64,000 nucleotides of DNA from Maricaulis sp965242785 (GTDB lineage Bacteria; Pseudomonadota; Alphaproteobacteria; Caulobacterales; Maricaulaceae), in the NCBI GenBank assembly GCA_965242785.1, contig CBDETA010000004.1, positions 1,674,001-1,738,000 of the forward strand, in the 5' to 3' direction. This document shows positions 1 to 7,932 of this stretch, one piece after another. The number at the start of each line of letters is the position of its first letter. The stretch's first letter is position 1. The notes below the pieces were generated by a model that was not told the origin of the DNA, made no database searches, and was given only the letters and a program-made list of their open reading frames with translations. A program made the position numbers and the translations under genes.

Positions 1-185
1 TGGCCCGCCTGGATCACACGAGCGCCGAGGCGGAGGCCTACTGGGCTGTCTATGGCCGCAACTGGACCCGCCTCAATCACTACCGGACGCTCGGAAGCAT
101 CCTGACGGCAGGCGTTTATATGGTGGCCGCGGTCGCGCTGATCACGAGCGGGCAGGTGAGTGCCCCCGTTCTGCTGATGGGCTGA
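1..185 (+). CDS. C-terminal part of a small membrane protein (5' end outside window)
   Basis: About 60 residues remain, read in the frame that stops at TGA 183-185. The piece has a Trp/Tyr-rich stretch (YWAVYGRNWTRLNHYR) followed by one hydrophobic segment of about 20 residues (ILTAGVYMVAAVALI) and a short tail. The pattern of a W-x-x-x-N-x-x-R helix before a last membrane helix recalls DUF1772/anthrone-oxygenase-like four-helix membrane proteins, but this is a weak resemblance and no function is claimed. The start lies upstream of the window. Confidence 0.45.
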   Translation, partial: ARLDHTSAEAEAYWAVYGRNWTRLNHYRTLGSILTAGVYMVAAVALITSGQVSAPVLLMG

Positions 186-268
186 AGCATCCGCTGCCAA
201 GCCGTCAGCCAGGTTCTGCGTCCTGGGTGTAAGCGGGCGGATTGTGCAGCAGCGATGCTTTGAAAAAA

Positions 269-344
269 TGGTGCCCGGGGGCGGATTCGAACCACCGACA
301 CGCGGATTTTCAATCCGCTGCTCTACCAACTGAGCTACCCGGGC
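269..344 (-). tRNA. tRNA-Phe (GAA)
   Basis: On the minus strand a complete 76-nt cloverleaf can be folded. The acceptor stem is GCCCGGG/CCCGGGC, the D-arm starts GCTCAGTTGGTAGAGC, the anticodon stem GCGGA/TCCGC encloses the loop TTGAAAA with anticodon GAA, and the T-loop is GGTTCGAATCC. The 3' CCA is encoded (269-271) after discriminator A. An A/T-rich TATAAA (386-391, minus strand) lies about 42 nt upstream and could be its -10 box. Confidence 0.97.
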
Positions 345-568
345 GCCGGGTGGACAGGCGGGCTGGGCCGCTGTCGAGAGCGCGGTTTATAGGGGGATGG
401 ATGGGGCGTGTCCATGCCCGTTTTCAGCGAAAGGTGTGAAGGGGCCTGCCGGGCTGTCCGTGCGGGTGATCATGCAAGGCCGGGGCAGGGGCGCGGCGGA
501 TCTGCAGGCACTGTCGATCGCCGACCGCATGCCGGGACTCCCTCTGGGATTGGTCCGCCAGCCCCGTG

Positions 569-1975
569 CTATCCGGTTTGCTGCATCAGCGCCTGCAGGC
601 TCAATGGCATCAGCGGCATCGGGCGCGACTGGTCCTTGCCCACGACATCCCCGGTGAAAATCTCATAGCCGGCATCAATGCCGAAGCGCAGGATATCCGG
701 AGAATCGACCTGGGTGAGTGCCGCCCGACGCGAGGTGCGTCGGATCGAGATCGATTGCTGGACCAGTTTCTGGATCACACCGTCCGGCAGGCCGCGATCA
801 TTCCAGCGCATCTCGATGGAAGTGGAATAGATCGCGATCGGGCAGTTTGCGAAGCGCCCGAAATCGATTGTACCGGGTGGGATCTTGGCCAGCAGGTTGG
901 AACCGAACAACTTCATCGAGCGGAACAATTCCTCCATCTGTCCGATCGGTGCGCCATTAGGAATGTCATCGACGCGGATATAGAAGTATTTCCGCATGGG
1001 CGGCGGAACACATTGCAGAATGGAGAAGTAGCGGATGCGGTCCTGCACGCTGATCACGGTCTGATAATGCACCGGGATCACCACGGCGCACTTCTGGCCA
1101 TTGGCGTGCATGTTCAGGAAGCCGCGCTGCGCGGCCACCGCGATGGCATGGTCCATCGTTTCCAGGACTTGCTCGTCATCATTGCCCATCAGCACGGCGC
1201 GGCCATAGATATAGCGGCCATTGCTCCAGCGGCGCGGCAGACAGAAATTGGCGGTGATATAACCGTGCAGGGAATCCCAGCAGGGTTTGAAGATGATGTC
1301 TTCCCATTCCGCCTTCGGCACGTTGAAGGGCAGGCTGGACAGCGATTCCAGCTCCTCGGTCGGGTCGATGAACGGGTCGTGGGGCTGATGCCCGCCATGC
1401 AGGTCGTGCACGGTGGCTTCCCTCGGGCGCTTGGGCTGCCCGTCGGGCGGCGGGCTGGCGCCCCTGGCGCCGGTATTGGACGTCGCGGCTTCGCCCTTGC
1501 CGCGTTTTTCCAGATCGCGCCAGCTGGACATCGAGACCGCGCCGCGCTTCTTGGCCTGATCCTGGGTCTCCAGCTTGCCCTGCTCGACTGATTTTGTAAC
1601 GAATTCGGCAATCTCGCTCTTGGACAGGGATTGCGTCTCGGCCTTGATTTCCAGGTTGCGCAAGACCCGGTCACCCAGGAAGAAGTGGTTGAGCGAGTCC
1701 GTCAGTTCCTTGGTTTTCTTGGCAGCTTGCTCGCCGACCAAGTCCGCGAAGAACAGGATGAAGCCACCGCGGCAGCGGATCAGAACGTCCTGCTTGCCGA
1801 TCCGCTTTTCCAGAAAAAGCGATGCGGCATTGTAGATCTTCGACCGGACGGCGATCCATTGTTCGCCGGCCTCGTCCTTGACCATATCCAGATTGACCCA
1901 CTGGAAATTGCCGATGTCGATATCACTTCGACCGGCCAGGACAGTCTTGATTCTTTCAATGACAGCCTCAGACAC
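569..1975 (-). CDS. Hypothetical protein resembling a catalytically degenerate GGDEF-EAL protein
   Basis: A 468-residue protein with a GTG start (1973-1975) behind AAGGA about 9 nt upstream. Residues 40-110 look like the second half of a GGDEF fold: a helix, then DVLIRCRGGFILFFAD where an active enzyme would have RxGGDEF. A charged, low-complexity linker (about 130-195) follows. Residues 230-455 have the rhythm of an EAL domain, including a final VDSPDILRFGIDAGYE-x4-GD segment like the closing strand of EAL proteins. Neither the GGDEF nor the ExL catalytic signature is present, so any c-di-GMP role would be binding or scaffolding. The assignment is an inference from weak similarity; the gene itself is secure. 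It stands alone with a 220-bp AT-richer upstream region. Confidence 0.6.
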   Translation of the reverse strand: MSEAVIERIKTVLAGRSDIDIGNFQWVNLDMVKDEAGEQWIAVRSKIYNAASLFLEKRIGKQDVLIRCRGGFILFFADLVGEQAAKKTKELTDSLNHFFLGDRVLRNLEIKAETQSLSKSEIAEFVTKSVEQGKLETQDQAKKRGAVSMSSWRDLEKRGKGEAATSNTGARGASPPPDGQPKRPREATVHDLHGGHQPHDPFIDPTEELESLSSLPFNVPKAEWEDIIFKPCWDSLHGYITANFCLPRRWSNGRYIYGRAVLMGNDDEQVLETMDHAIAVAAQRGFLNMHANGQKCAVVIPVHYQTVISVQDRIRYFSILQCVPPPMRKYFYIRVDDIPNGAPIGQMEELFRSMKLFGSNLLAKIPPGTIDFGRFANCPIAIYSTSIEMRWNDRGLPDGVIQKLVQQSISIRRTSRRAALTQVDSPDILRFGIDAGYEIFTGDVVGKDQSRPMPLMPLSLQALMQQTG

Positions 1976-2141
1976 GCGCGTTGTCCTTGTTCGCGAGAAG
2001 TTCAGATGCGGAACATTGTATCGGTGAGTCTCAGCGAATGGTTACCAAAAGGAACGAGATGCAGGGGTGTCGGTATGTCGCTAATAAATTCAAGGAATTA
2101 ACCTTAAGGAGTTTATAAAATATGAGCGCAGGACCGCCGGT

Positions 2142-2167
2142 GTCGCGCCACCCTCGAGAGGCGCGAC
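2142..2167 (-). terminator. Hairpin downstream of the old yellow enzyme gene, possible terminator
   Basis: A perfect 8-bp stem, GTCGCGCC and GGCGCGAC, encloses a 10-nt loop 31 bp beyond the stop codon at 2198. No U-run follows in either direction, so Rho-independent termination is uncertain. Confidence 0.3.
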
Positions 2168-2197
2168 CCGGCTGCCCTGTCGGGTTGTGACGCAGGG

Positions 2198-3298
2198 TCA
2201 GACCAGTGCCTTGAGCGTGTCCGCGCTGAAGTCGGTCAGCTCGTCAAGACGACCGTCGCGCACCTTGGCCGCCCAGGCGGGGTCATTGATCAGGGCGCGG
2301 CCGACAGCGACCAGGTCGAACTCGTCGTGTTCCAGCCGCTCGATCAGGCTGTCGAGGGAGGCGCTCTGCGAGCCTTCCCCCATGAAGGAACCCAGGAAGT
2401 CGGAGTTGAGACCGACCGAGCCGACCGTGATGGCCGGCTTGCCTGACAGTTTCTTCGTCCAGCCTGCCAGGTTGAGATCCGAGCCTTCGAATTCCGGGAT
2501 CCAGAAGCGTCGCGTGGAGGCATGGAAAATGTCGACGCCGGCATCCGACAGCGTGCCGAGGAAGCGTTCCAGCTCGTCCGGGGTCTGGGCCAGCCGGGCA
2601 TTGTAGTCCTGCTGCTTCCATTGCGAAAAACGCAGGATGAGGGGGAGGTCGGTCGGGATTTCCGCCTTCACCGCCCGGACAATTTCCTGCACCAGCGTGG
2701 TGCGCGCCTCCAGCCCGCCGCCGAAGCGGTCGTCGCGCTGGTTCATGCCATCCCAGAAGAACTGGTCGAGCAGGTAGCCGTGGGCACCGTGCAGTTCGAT
2801 GGCGTCGAAGCCGATCTCGGCCGCGGCCCTGGCGGCCTTGGCGAAGGCGGCGATGGTGTCGGCAATGTCCTCGGCGCTCATGGCCTCGCCGACCTGCTTG
2901 CCTCCCGGCAGGATGCCCGAAGGGCTGTCGGACTTGGCGTCGGGATGGGGACCGGTGCCCGGACGGCGGGCCAGACCGACATGCCAGAGCTGCGGGGCGA
3001 TCTTGCCGCCGGCGGCGTGCACGGCATCGACCACGCGCTTCCAGCCGGCCAGGGAGTCCGGGTTATGAAAATTCGGTATGGCGGGGTCAAAGCTGGCGCC
3101 GGGGCGGTCGACGGTCGTCCCCTCGGTGATGATCAGGCCTACGGCATTGGCGGCGCGGCGGCGGTAGTATTCGACCACCGGCTCTCCGGGAATGCCATTC
3201 GGACTCTTCGAGCGCGTCATCGGAGCCATCACGATGCGGTTTGACAGCGCCAGCGATCCCAGCGACCAGGGGCGGAACAGGGCGGAAGTATCGGTCAT
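2198..3298 (-). CDS. NADH:flavin oxidoreductase, old yellow enzyme family
   Basis: A 366-residue FMN-dependent TIM barrel of the 12-oxophytodienoate reductase/NemA type. These enzymes reduce activated C=C bonds of enones, nitro compounds and nitrate esters with NAD(P)H. Visible landmarks are the N-terminal strand NRIVMAPMTRSKS, the substrate/FMN segment with PQLWHVG near residue 103, the family signature IELHGAHGYLLDQF near 166-180, DDRFGG with the following Arg, and the C-terminal phosphate-binding VGRALINDP. Length is normal. It is transcribed away from the monooxygenase operon, with a shared 193-bp spacer. The natural substrate cannot be read from sequence; the adjacent ketone-processing genes suggest metabolism of cyclic or unsaturated ketones. 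Confidence 0.9.
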   Translation of the reverse strand: MTDTSALFRPWSLGSLALSNRIVMAPMTRSKSPNGIPGEPVVEYYRRRAANAVGLIITEGTTVDRPGASFDPAIPNFHNPDSLAGWKRVVDAVHAAGGKIAPQLWHVGLARRPGTGPHPDAKSDSPSGILPGGKQVGEAMSAEDIADTIAAFAKAARAAAEIGFDAIELHGAHGYLLDQFFWDGMNQRDDRFGGGLEARTTLVQEIVRAVKAEIPTDLPLILRFSQWKQQDYNARLAQTPDELERFLGTLSDAGVDIFHASTRRFWIPEFEGSDLNLAGWTKKLSGKPAITVGSVGLNSDFLGSFMGEGSQSASLDSLIERLEHDEFDLVAVGRALINDPAWAAKVRDGRLDELTDFSADTLKALV

Positions 3299-3445
3299 TT
3301 CTTGTATCTCCAGGACCTACCGTTGGCGCGATGAGTTAGGGTCTGGATCTTGGATGTCCAGTCTCGCGACCGAATTTCGAATATTCGGAATCTTTGCGGC
3401 CTGTCCAGAAGGCCAGCGCAGGAAGCGCTTGCGCAGGCCGGAAAA

Positions 3446-3474
3446 CAGTGTTCACTTTTGCCGTCAGAACACTG
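3446..3474. promoter_or_regulatory. Inverted repeat in the divergent OYE/monooxygenase promoter region
   Basis: The arms CAGTGTTC (3446-3453) and GAACACTG (3467-3474) are perfect 8-bp complements separated by 13 nt, ending 17 nt before the ATG at 3492. The same 193-bp spacer also holds the palindrome CGAATATTCG (3378-3387). Either could be an operator controlling both directions; the downstream one could also form a hairpin in the 5' leader. No regulator gene is adjacent. Confidence 0.35.
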
Positions 3475-3491
3475 GGAAATGGGGAGCCGGG

Positions 3492-4994
3492 ATGAGCGCG
3501 CAAGAGTTCGACGTGATCATCGTGGGCGCCGGCCTGTCCGGCATTGGCGCTGCCTATCATCTGCAGAAACGCTGTCCCGGGCGCAGCTATGCGATCCTGG
3601 AAGCGCGCCAGGCCATGGGCGGGACCTGGGACCTGTTCCGCTATCCGGGCATCCGCTCGGACAGCGACATGTACACGTTCGGCTATAATTTCCGCCCCTG
3701 GACCGGCGGCAAGGTGTTCGCGGACGGACCGGCGATCCGCGACTATGTCGAGACCACAGCCGAGCAGAACGGCATCAATCCGCACATCCGCTATGGCCAT
3801 CGGGTCGTCTCGGCGAATTGGAACAGCGACCGGGCGCGCTGGGAGATTGTCGCCGAGCATGACGGCGAGCGGTCCAGTTTCACGGCGCGCTTTGTCGTTC
3901 TGTGTTCCGGCTATTACCGCTATGACCGCGGATACATGCCGGATTTTCCGGGCATGGCCGATTTCAAGGGCGAGATCATCCATCCCCAGCTCTGGCCCGA
4001 GGACGCGGACTATTCGGGCAAGAAGGTGGTGATCATCGGCTCCGGCGCAACGGCCGTCACCCTGGTCCCCGCCATGGCGGAGAAGGCGGCGCACGTCACC
4101 ATGCTGCAGCGCTCGCCGACCTATATCGCGGCGCGGCCATCGCGCGATGCGATTGCCGATTTCCTGCGCAAGGTTCTGCCCGGGCGGCTCGCCTACACGC
4201 TGTCGCGGGCCAAGAATGTCTTGCTGTCGATTTTCTTCTTCCAGCTCGCCCGCGCCAAGCCGGACATGGTGAAGAAGAACATCCTCAAGCTGATCCGCAA
4301 GGAGCTGGGGGAAGCGTTCGATGTCGAGCGGCATTTCGCGCCCAGCTACAATCCCTGGGACCAGCGCTTCTGCCTGGCGCCGGACGGCGACTTCTTCCAG
4401 GTGTTGAAGGACGGCACCGCCTCGGTCGTGACCGACCATGTCGAGCGCTTTACCGAGACCGGCATCACACTGAAATCCGGCGAGACGCTGGAGGCTGATC
4501 TGATCATTCCGGCCACGGGGCTGGAGATGCAATTGGCGGGCGGGGCGCAGATCAGCGTCGATGGCGAGACGGCCAATCCGCACGACCTCTTCACCTATCG
4601 CGGCATGATGCTGGGCAATCTGCCCAATCTGGCGCTGGCCTTCGGCTATACCAACGCGTCCTGGACCCTGAAGGTGGATCTGACCTTCGAGCGGGTCTGC
4701 CGCATGCTGAATCACATGAAGAAAACCGGGACCGACATCGCGGTGCCGGAAGTGCCGGATGATCTCGAGCCGATGCCGCTGCTGGATTTCTCGTCGGGCT
4801 ATGTCCAGCGCGCCCTGCCGACTCTGCCGCAGCAGGGGTCCTATGCGCCCTGGCGAACCTATCAGAATTATGTCCAGGACATGCTGGCGATCCGCTATGG
4901 CAAGCTGGAAGACGGTTTCATGCGGTTTGAGCGCGCCGGTGAGTGGTCGCCGCAGACCGCCAAGGATGACGCAGCCCGGGAAGCGGCAGAATGA
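3492..4994 (+). CDS. Flavin-containing monooxygenase, Baeyer-Villiger type
   Basis: A 500-residue FAD/NADPH enzyme expected to insert oxygen into ketones, giving esters or lactones. The N-terminal Rossmann motif GAGLSG (residues 12-17) binds FAD and is followed by GGTWDLFRYPGIRSDSD. The Baeyer-Villiger fingerprint F-x-G-x3-H-x3-W-P is intact (F158 to W168), and a second Rossmann motif, IGSGATAVTL, lies just after it. I chose ATG 3492, where the protein begins with a normal MSAQEFDVIIVGAG; the open frame continues upstream to 3192 but that part overlaps the divergent gene's start and lacks homology. The stop overlaps the next ATG (ATGA), so it is translationally coupled to the SDR. Simple FMOs share the fold, but the fingerprint favours a BVMO. 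Confidence 0.9.
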   Translation: MSAQEFDVIIVGAGLSGIGAAYHLQKRCPGRSYAILEARQAMGGTWDLFRYPGIRSDSDMYTFGYNFRPWTGGKVFADGPAIRDYVETTAEQNGINPHIRYGHRVVSANWNSDRARWEIVAEHDGERSSFTARFVVLCSGYYRYDRGYMPDFPGMADFKGEIIHPQLWPEDADYSGKKVVIIGSGATAVTLVPAMAEKAAHVTMLQRSPTYIAARPSRDAIADFLRKVLPGRLAYTLSRAKNVLLSIFFFQLARAKPDMVKKNILKLIRKELGEAFDVERHFAPSYNPWDQRFCLAPDGDFFQVLKDGTASVVTDHVERFTETGITLKSGETLEADLIIPATGLEMQLAGGAQISVDGETANPHDLFTYRGMMLGNLPNLALAFGYTNASWTLKVDLTFERVCRMLNHMKKTGTDIAVPEVPDDLEPMPLLDFSSGYVQRALPTLPQQGSYAPWRTYQNYVQDMLAIRYGKLEDGFMRFERAGEWSPQTAKDDAAREAAE

Positions 4995-5821
4995 GCCGGA
5001 AGTTTGCGTTCGCCGGCCGCACGGCCCTCATCACCGGAGCCGCGTCGGGCATCGGGGCGGCGCTGGCTGAAAACCTGGCCGCGCGCGGCTGCCACCTTGT
5101 GCTGGCGGATATCAATGAGGCCGGTCTCAAACGCGTGGCGGACGCGGTGCGCCGCCCGGGCCTGGATGTGGCCTGCTATCAGCTGGACGTGGCGGACAAG
5201 GCGGCTGTCGCGGAATTCGCGGAGCGGGTGATGCAGGCGCACGCGCCGCTGCATCTCCTGTTCAACAATGCGGGGGTGGCGCTGGGCGGGACATTCGACC
5301 GCGTCACCGAAGCCGATTTCGAGTGGTTGATGGATATCAACTTCTACGGGGTCGTGCGGCTGACGCGGGCCCTGATGCCGGCGTTGCAGCAGGCCGACAC
5401 CGCCCAGATCGTGAATATTTCCAGCATTTTCGGCGTGATCGCGCCGCCGGGGCAGACGGCCTATTGCTCGGCCAAGTTTGCGGTGCGCGGATTTTCCATG
5501 GCCCTTCGGCACGAGCTGATGGGAAGCCCGATCGGTGTCACAACCGTCCATCCGGGTGGCGTGGCGACCTCGATTGCGACCAATGCCCGCATGCCCGGCG
5601 ATGCCAGCAATGCCGAGATCGCCGACAGTCTGGACCGGGCCCAGCGTTCGCTGGTGATGCCGCCGCCGCAGGCGGCCGAGATCATCGTGTCCGGAGTCGA
5701 GAAGCGGAAGGCGCGCATCATGGTCGGCCGGGACGCCAAGGCTGCGGCCCTGATCGAGCGCGTGTTTCCGGTTTCCTACATCCACCTCCTGCAGCGGGTA
5801 CTGGGACCCAAGAAGGACTGA
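4991..5821 (+). CDS. Short-chain dehydrogenase/reductase
   Basis: A 276-residue classical SDR. The cofactor motif TGAASGIG is at about 14-21, DV for the adenine pocket follows, NNAG lies at about 92-95, and the catalytic Ser and Y158-x3-K162 (YCSAK) are intact. The start overlaps the monooxygenase stop by 4 nt and the next gene begins 2 nt after its stop, so the three genes form a tight operon. In that setting it probably interconverts an alcohol and the ketone used by the monooxygenase; this is inference from context, since substrate specificity of SDRs is not readable from sequence. Confidence 0.88.
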   Translation: MSRKFAFAGRTALITGAASGIGAALAENLAARGCHLVLADINEAGLKRVADAVRRPGLDVACYQLDVADKAAVAEFAERVMQAHAPLHLLFNNAGVALGGTFDRVTEADFEWLMDINFYGVVRLTRALMPALQQADTAQIVNISSIFGVIAPPGQTAYCSAKFAVRGFSMALRHELMGSPIGVTTVHPGGVATSIATNARMPGDASNAEIADSLDRAQRSLVMPPPQAAEIIVSGVEKRKARIMVGRDAKAAALIERVFPVSYIHLLQRVLGPKKD

Positions 5822-5823
5822 TC

Positions 5824-6786
5824 ATGCTGACCCTCATCCTGTGGACCTGGGGCGCGCTGGTGCTCCTTGTGATTCTGGCCGTGTTTGCGGCCTGGCGCTT
5901 TTCGGCGTCGGTTGCGGCCAAGGTGCGCTCGGGCATGCCGCCGCAGGGCCGTTTCACCGAAGTGGACGGTGGTCGCATTCACTGGGTGGAAAAGGGCGAG
6001 GGGCAGCCGGTGGTGATGATCCACGGACTGGCCGGCAATCTGCACAATTTCACCTATGCCATGCTGGACCAGCTGGCCGAGGCCGGCTACCGCGCCATCG
6101 CCATCGACCGGCCGGGCTGTGGCTGGTCGGAACGCGAAACGGACGCACACGCCCGTATTCCCGCTCAGGCCGCGATGATTGCGAGCATGCTGGAGGCAGA
6201 GGGCATCGCGCCGGCCTTGCTGGTCGGGCACTCGCTGGGCGGGGCGGTCTCCCTGGCGCTGGCGCAGAACCATCCCGAGCGCGTGGCCGGACTGGCCCTG
6301 GTTTCCGCCCTGGTCAAGGCACCGGACGCGCCGTCGGAGGCCTTTGCCGGGATCAATGTGTCCAATCCGATGATCCGGCGCTTCCTGGCTGACACGCTGG
6401 CCATCCCGTTCTCGATCCGCAACGGACCCAAGACGCTGGCCATCGTGTTCGGGCCGGATGCCGCGCCGGCGGATTTCCGGACCCGTGGCGGCGGGCTGTT
6501 GTCCCTGCGCCCCGAAGCCTTCTATGCCGCGGCAACCGATCTGCATGCGGTGGAGGCAGACATGGCCGACATCACGGCGCGTCTCGGTACGATCAAGGTG
6601 CCTGTCGGTCTGTTCTACGGGATGCAGGATCGCATCCTCTCTGCACCGGAACAGATCGCGGCGCTTCAGGCAGCCTTGCCCGCGGTCGAAGTGGAGACAA
6701 TGGAAAACCGGGGCCACATGCCGCTGGTGATCGAGCCGGACCGGGTTGTGGCCTTCGTGAAACGCATGGCGGCCAAGCTCGGCTAG
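5824..6786 (+). CDS. Alpha/beta hydrolase with N-terminal membrane anchor
   Basis: A 320-residue protein starting with a hydrophobic helix (residues 2-25, likely membrane anchor) before an alpha/beta hydrolase domain. The oxyanion region is MIHGLAG, the nucleophile elbow GHSLGG places Ser137, the acid is probably Asp in GMQDRI and the base His in NRGHMP. Third gene of the operon after the monooxygenase and the SDR; an esterase that opens the ester or lactone product of a Baeyer-Villiger step would complete the route. Its stop codon overlaps that of the convergent mnmH by 4 nt. Confidence 0.88.
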   Translation: MLTLILWTWGALVLLVILAVFAAWRFSASVAAKVRSGMPPQGRFTEVDGGRIHWVEKGEGQPVVMIHGLAGNLHNFTYAMLDQLAEAGYRAIAIDRPGCGWSERETDAHARIPAQAAMIASMLEAEGIAPALLVGHSLGGAVSLALAQNHPERVAGLALVSALVKAPDAPSEAFAGINVSNPMIRRFLADTLAIPFSIRNGPKTLAIVFGPDAAPADFRTRGGGLLSLRPEAFYAAATDLHAVEADMADITARLGTIKVPVGLFYGMQDRILSAPEQIAALQAALPAVEVETMENRGHMPLVIEPDRVVAFVKRMAAKLG

Positions 6787-7862
6787 CGGCGCGCCGCGTC
6801 CAGCAATTGCGGACCGGCCTGGCGGATGGCGTCGGCGGTCTGGGCGATCCCGGCTTCGTCCAGGGACGGGGCCAAGAGGGTCTTGTCGTGTACGCCATCG
6901 CTCTGGCGCTTGCGGGCGCGGTTGTAGGCCGGGTCGTAGTGTTCGGTGATGAGTTGTTCGGCAAGGGCCAGCCAGTCACCGGCTTCAGCCATTGACTGCC
7001 AGTCGGCAATGCGGGCCTTGGAATGGAATTGTTTGAGGCCGTTCAGCGCGGTCATCACCCGCTGTCTGTCGGCCGGCAGATCCGGATAGGCGCTCAGCAG
7101 GTAGCGGGCCCGTTCGGACGTTGATGCCTCGACCTTGATCCGCGGCGCATTCGACATCGCATGCCACAGCCTGGATGGCACCCGCCTTCGTCCGACATTG
7201 CGGGACTCGGCCTCGACATAGACCGGGCGTTCCGGATCCAGCGCGCGCAGGGCGACGTGCAACAGGCTTTCGAACGCCTTCTGTCCCGGCTGGTCTTGAC
7301 CCGGCATGTCGCCAAAGATCGAACCGCGATGACAGGCCAGCCCTTCCAGGTCGATGACCTGTTCACCGGACCGGGCCAGGGCGTGCAGGATGGCGGTCTT
7401 GGCGGTGCCGGTCTGGCCATCGATCAGGATGACGGGCAGGGGCGTCTCGGCCTCCAGCGCTGAAACCACCTGCCGCCGCCAGGTGCGATAGCCGCCCTCG
7501 ATCAGCGTGGTCTTCCAGCCGACCGACGCCAGCACCAGGCTCATCGCATTCGACCGCATGCCGCCGCGCCAGCAATAGACCAGCGGTTTGAAGTCCTTGG
7601 GCTTGTCGGCGAGGGCAGATTCCAGATGGGCGGCGATGTTGCGCGAGACCAGGGCCGCGCCCATGCGCCGGGCCTCGAAGACCGAGACCTGGGTGTAGTG
7701 GGTGCCGACGGTTTCGCGTTCGGCATCATCCAGGACGGGCAGGTTGATCGCGCCGGGCAGATGGTCCTCGGCGAATTCCGACGGGCTGCGCACATCGATG
7801 ATGGCGTCATAGCGGGCGAGCGCGGCGGCGCTGAGGTCCTGGGTGGTGGCGAAGTGCGGCAT
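6783..7862 (-). CDS. mnmH: tRNA 2-selenouridine synthase
   Basis: A 359-residue protein with the MnmH/SelU two-domain plan. An N-terminal rhodanese domain carries the catalytic Cys97 in YCWRGGMRS, and a P-loop domain carries GQTGTAKT (149-156). The enzyme replaces sulfur by selenium at the wobble 2-thiouridine of tRNA-Lys, -Glu and -Gln through a geranylated intermediate, using selenophosphate. It is divergent from selD, the selenophosphate donor, with a 70-bp spacer to the selD ATG, which strongly supports the call. Length is normal for the family. Confidence 0.95.
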   Translation of the reverse strand: MPHFATTQDLSAAALARYDAIIDVRSPSEFAEDHLPGAINLPVLDDAERETVGTHYTQVSVFEARRMGAALVSRNIAAHLESALADKPKDFKPLVYCWRGGMRSNAMSLVLASVGWKTTLIEGGYRTWRRQVVSALEAETPLPVILIDGQTGTAKTAILHALARSGEQVIDLEGLACHRGSIFGDMPGQDQPGQKAFESLLHVALRALDPERPVYVEAESRNVGRRRVPSRLWHAMSNAPRIKVEASTSERARYLLSAYPDLPADRQRVMTALNGLKQFHSKARIADWQSMAEAGDWLALAEQLITEHYDPAYNRARKRQSDGVHDKTLLAPSLDEAGIAQTADAIRQAGPQLLDAARR

Positions 7863-7932
7863 GTCGGTTAAAGCAGCTTGCCCGGCGTGAGATGGATCGC
7901 CAGCTTAGGGTCAAACAGTGCAGGACGGGATC

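Noticed and set aside
2097..2106. TTAACCTTAA as a CtrA site
   Set aside because: The CtrA motif is TTAA-N7-TTAA; here only 2 nt separate the halves.
2122..2190. Short frame of 22 codons after TAAGGAG in an AT-rich spot
   Set aside because: Spacing to the ATG is 11 nt, the product is Pro/Arg-rich with no hydrophobic or conserved feature, and it overlaps a hairpin. Probably chance.
3192..3491. 100-codon N-terminal extension of the monooxygenase
   Set aside because: The extension runs over the start of the divergent OYE gene and has no fold; the FAD motif fits a start at 3492.
7863..7932. Possible SECIS or selenium-responsive leader upstream of selD
   Set aside because: No stem-loop of useful length is visible, and SelD has Cys, so no Sec decoding is needed.
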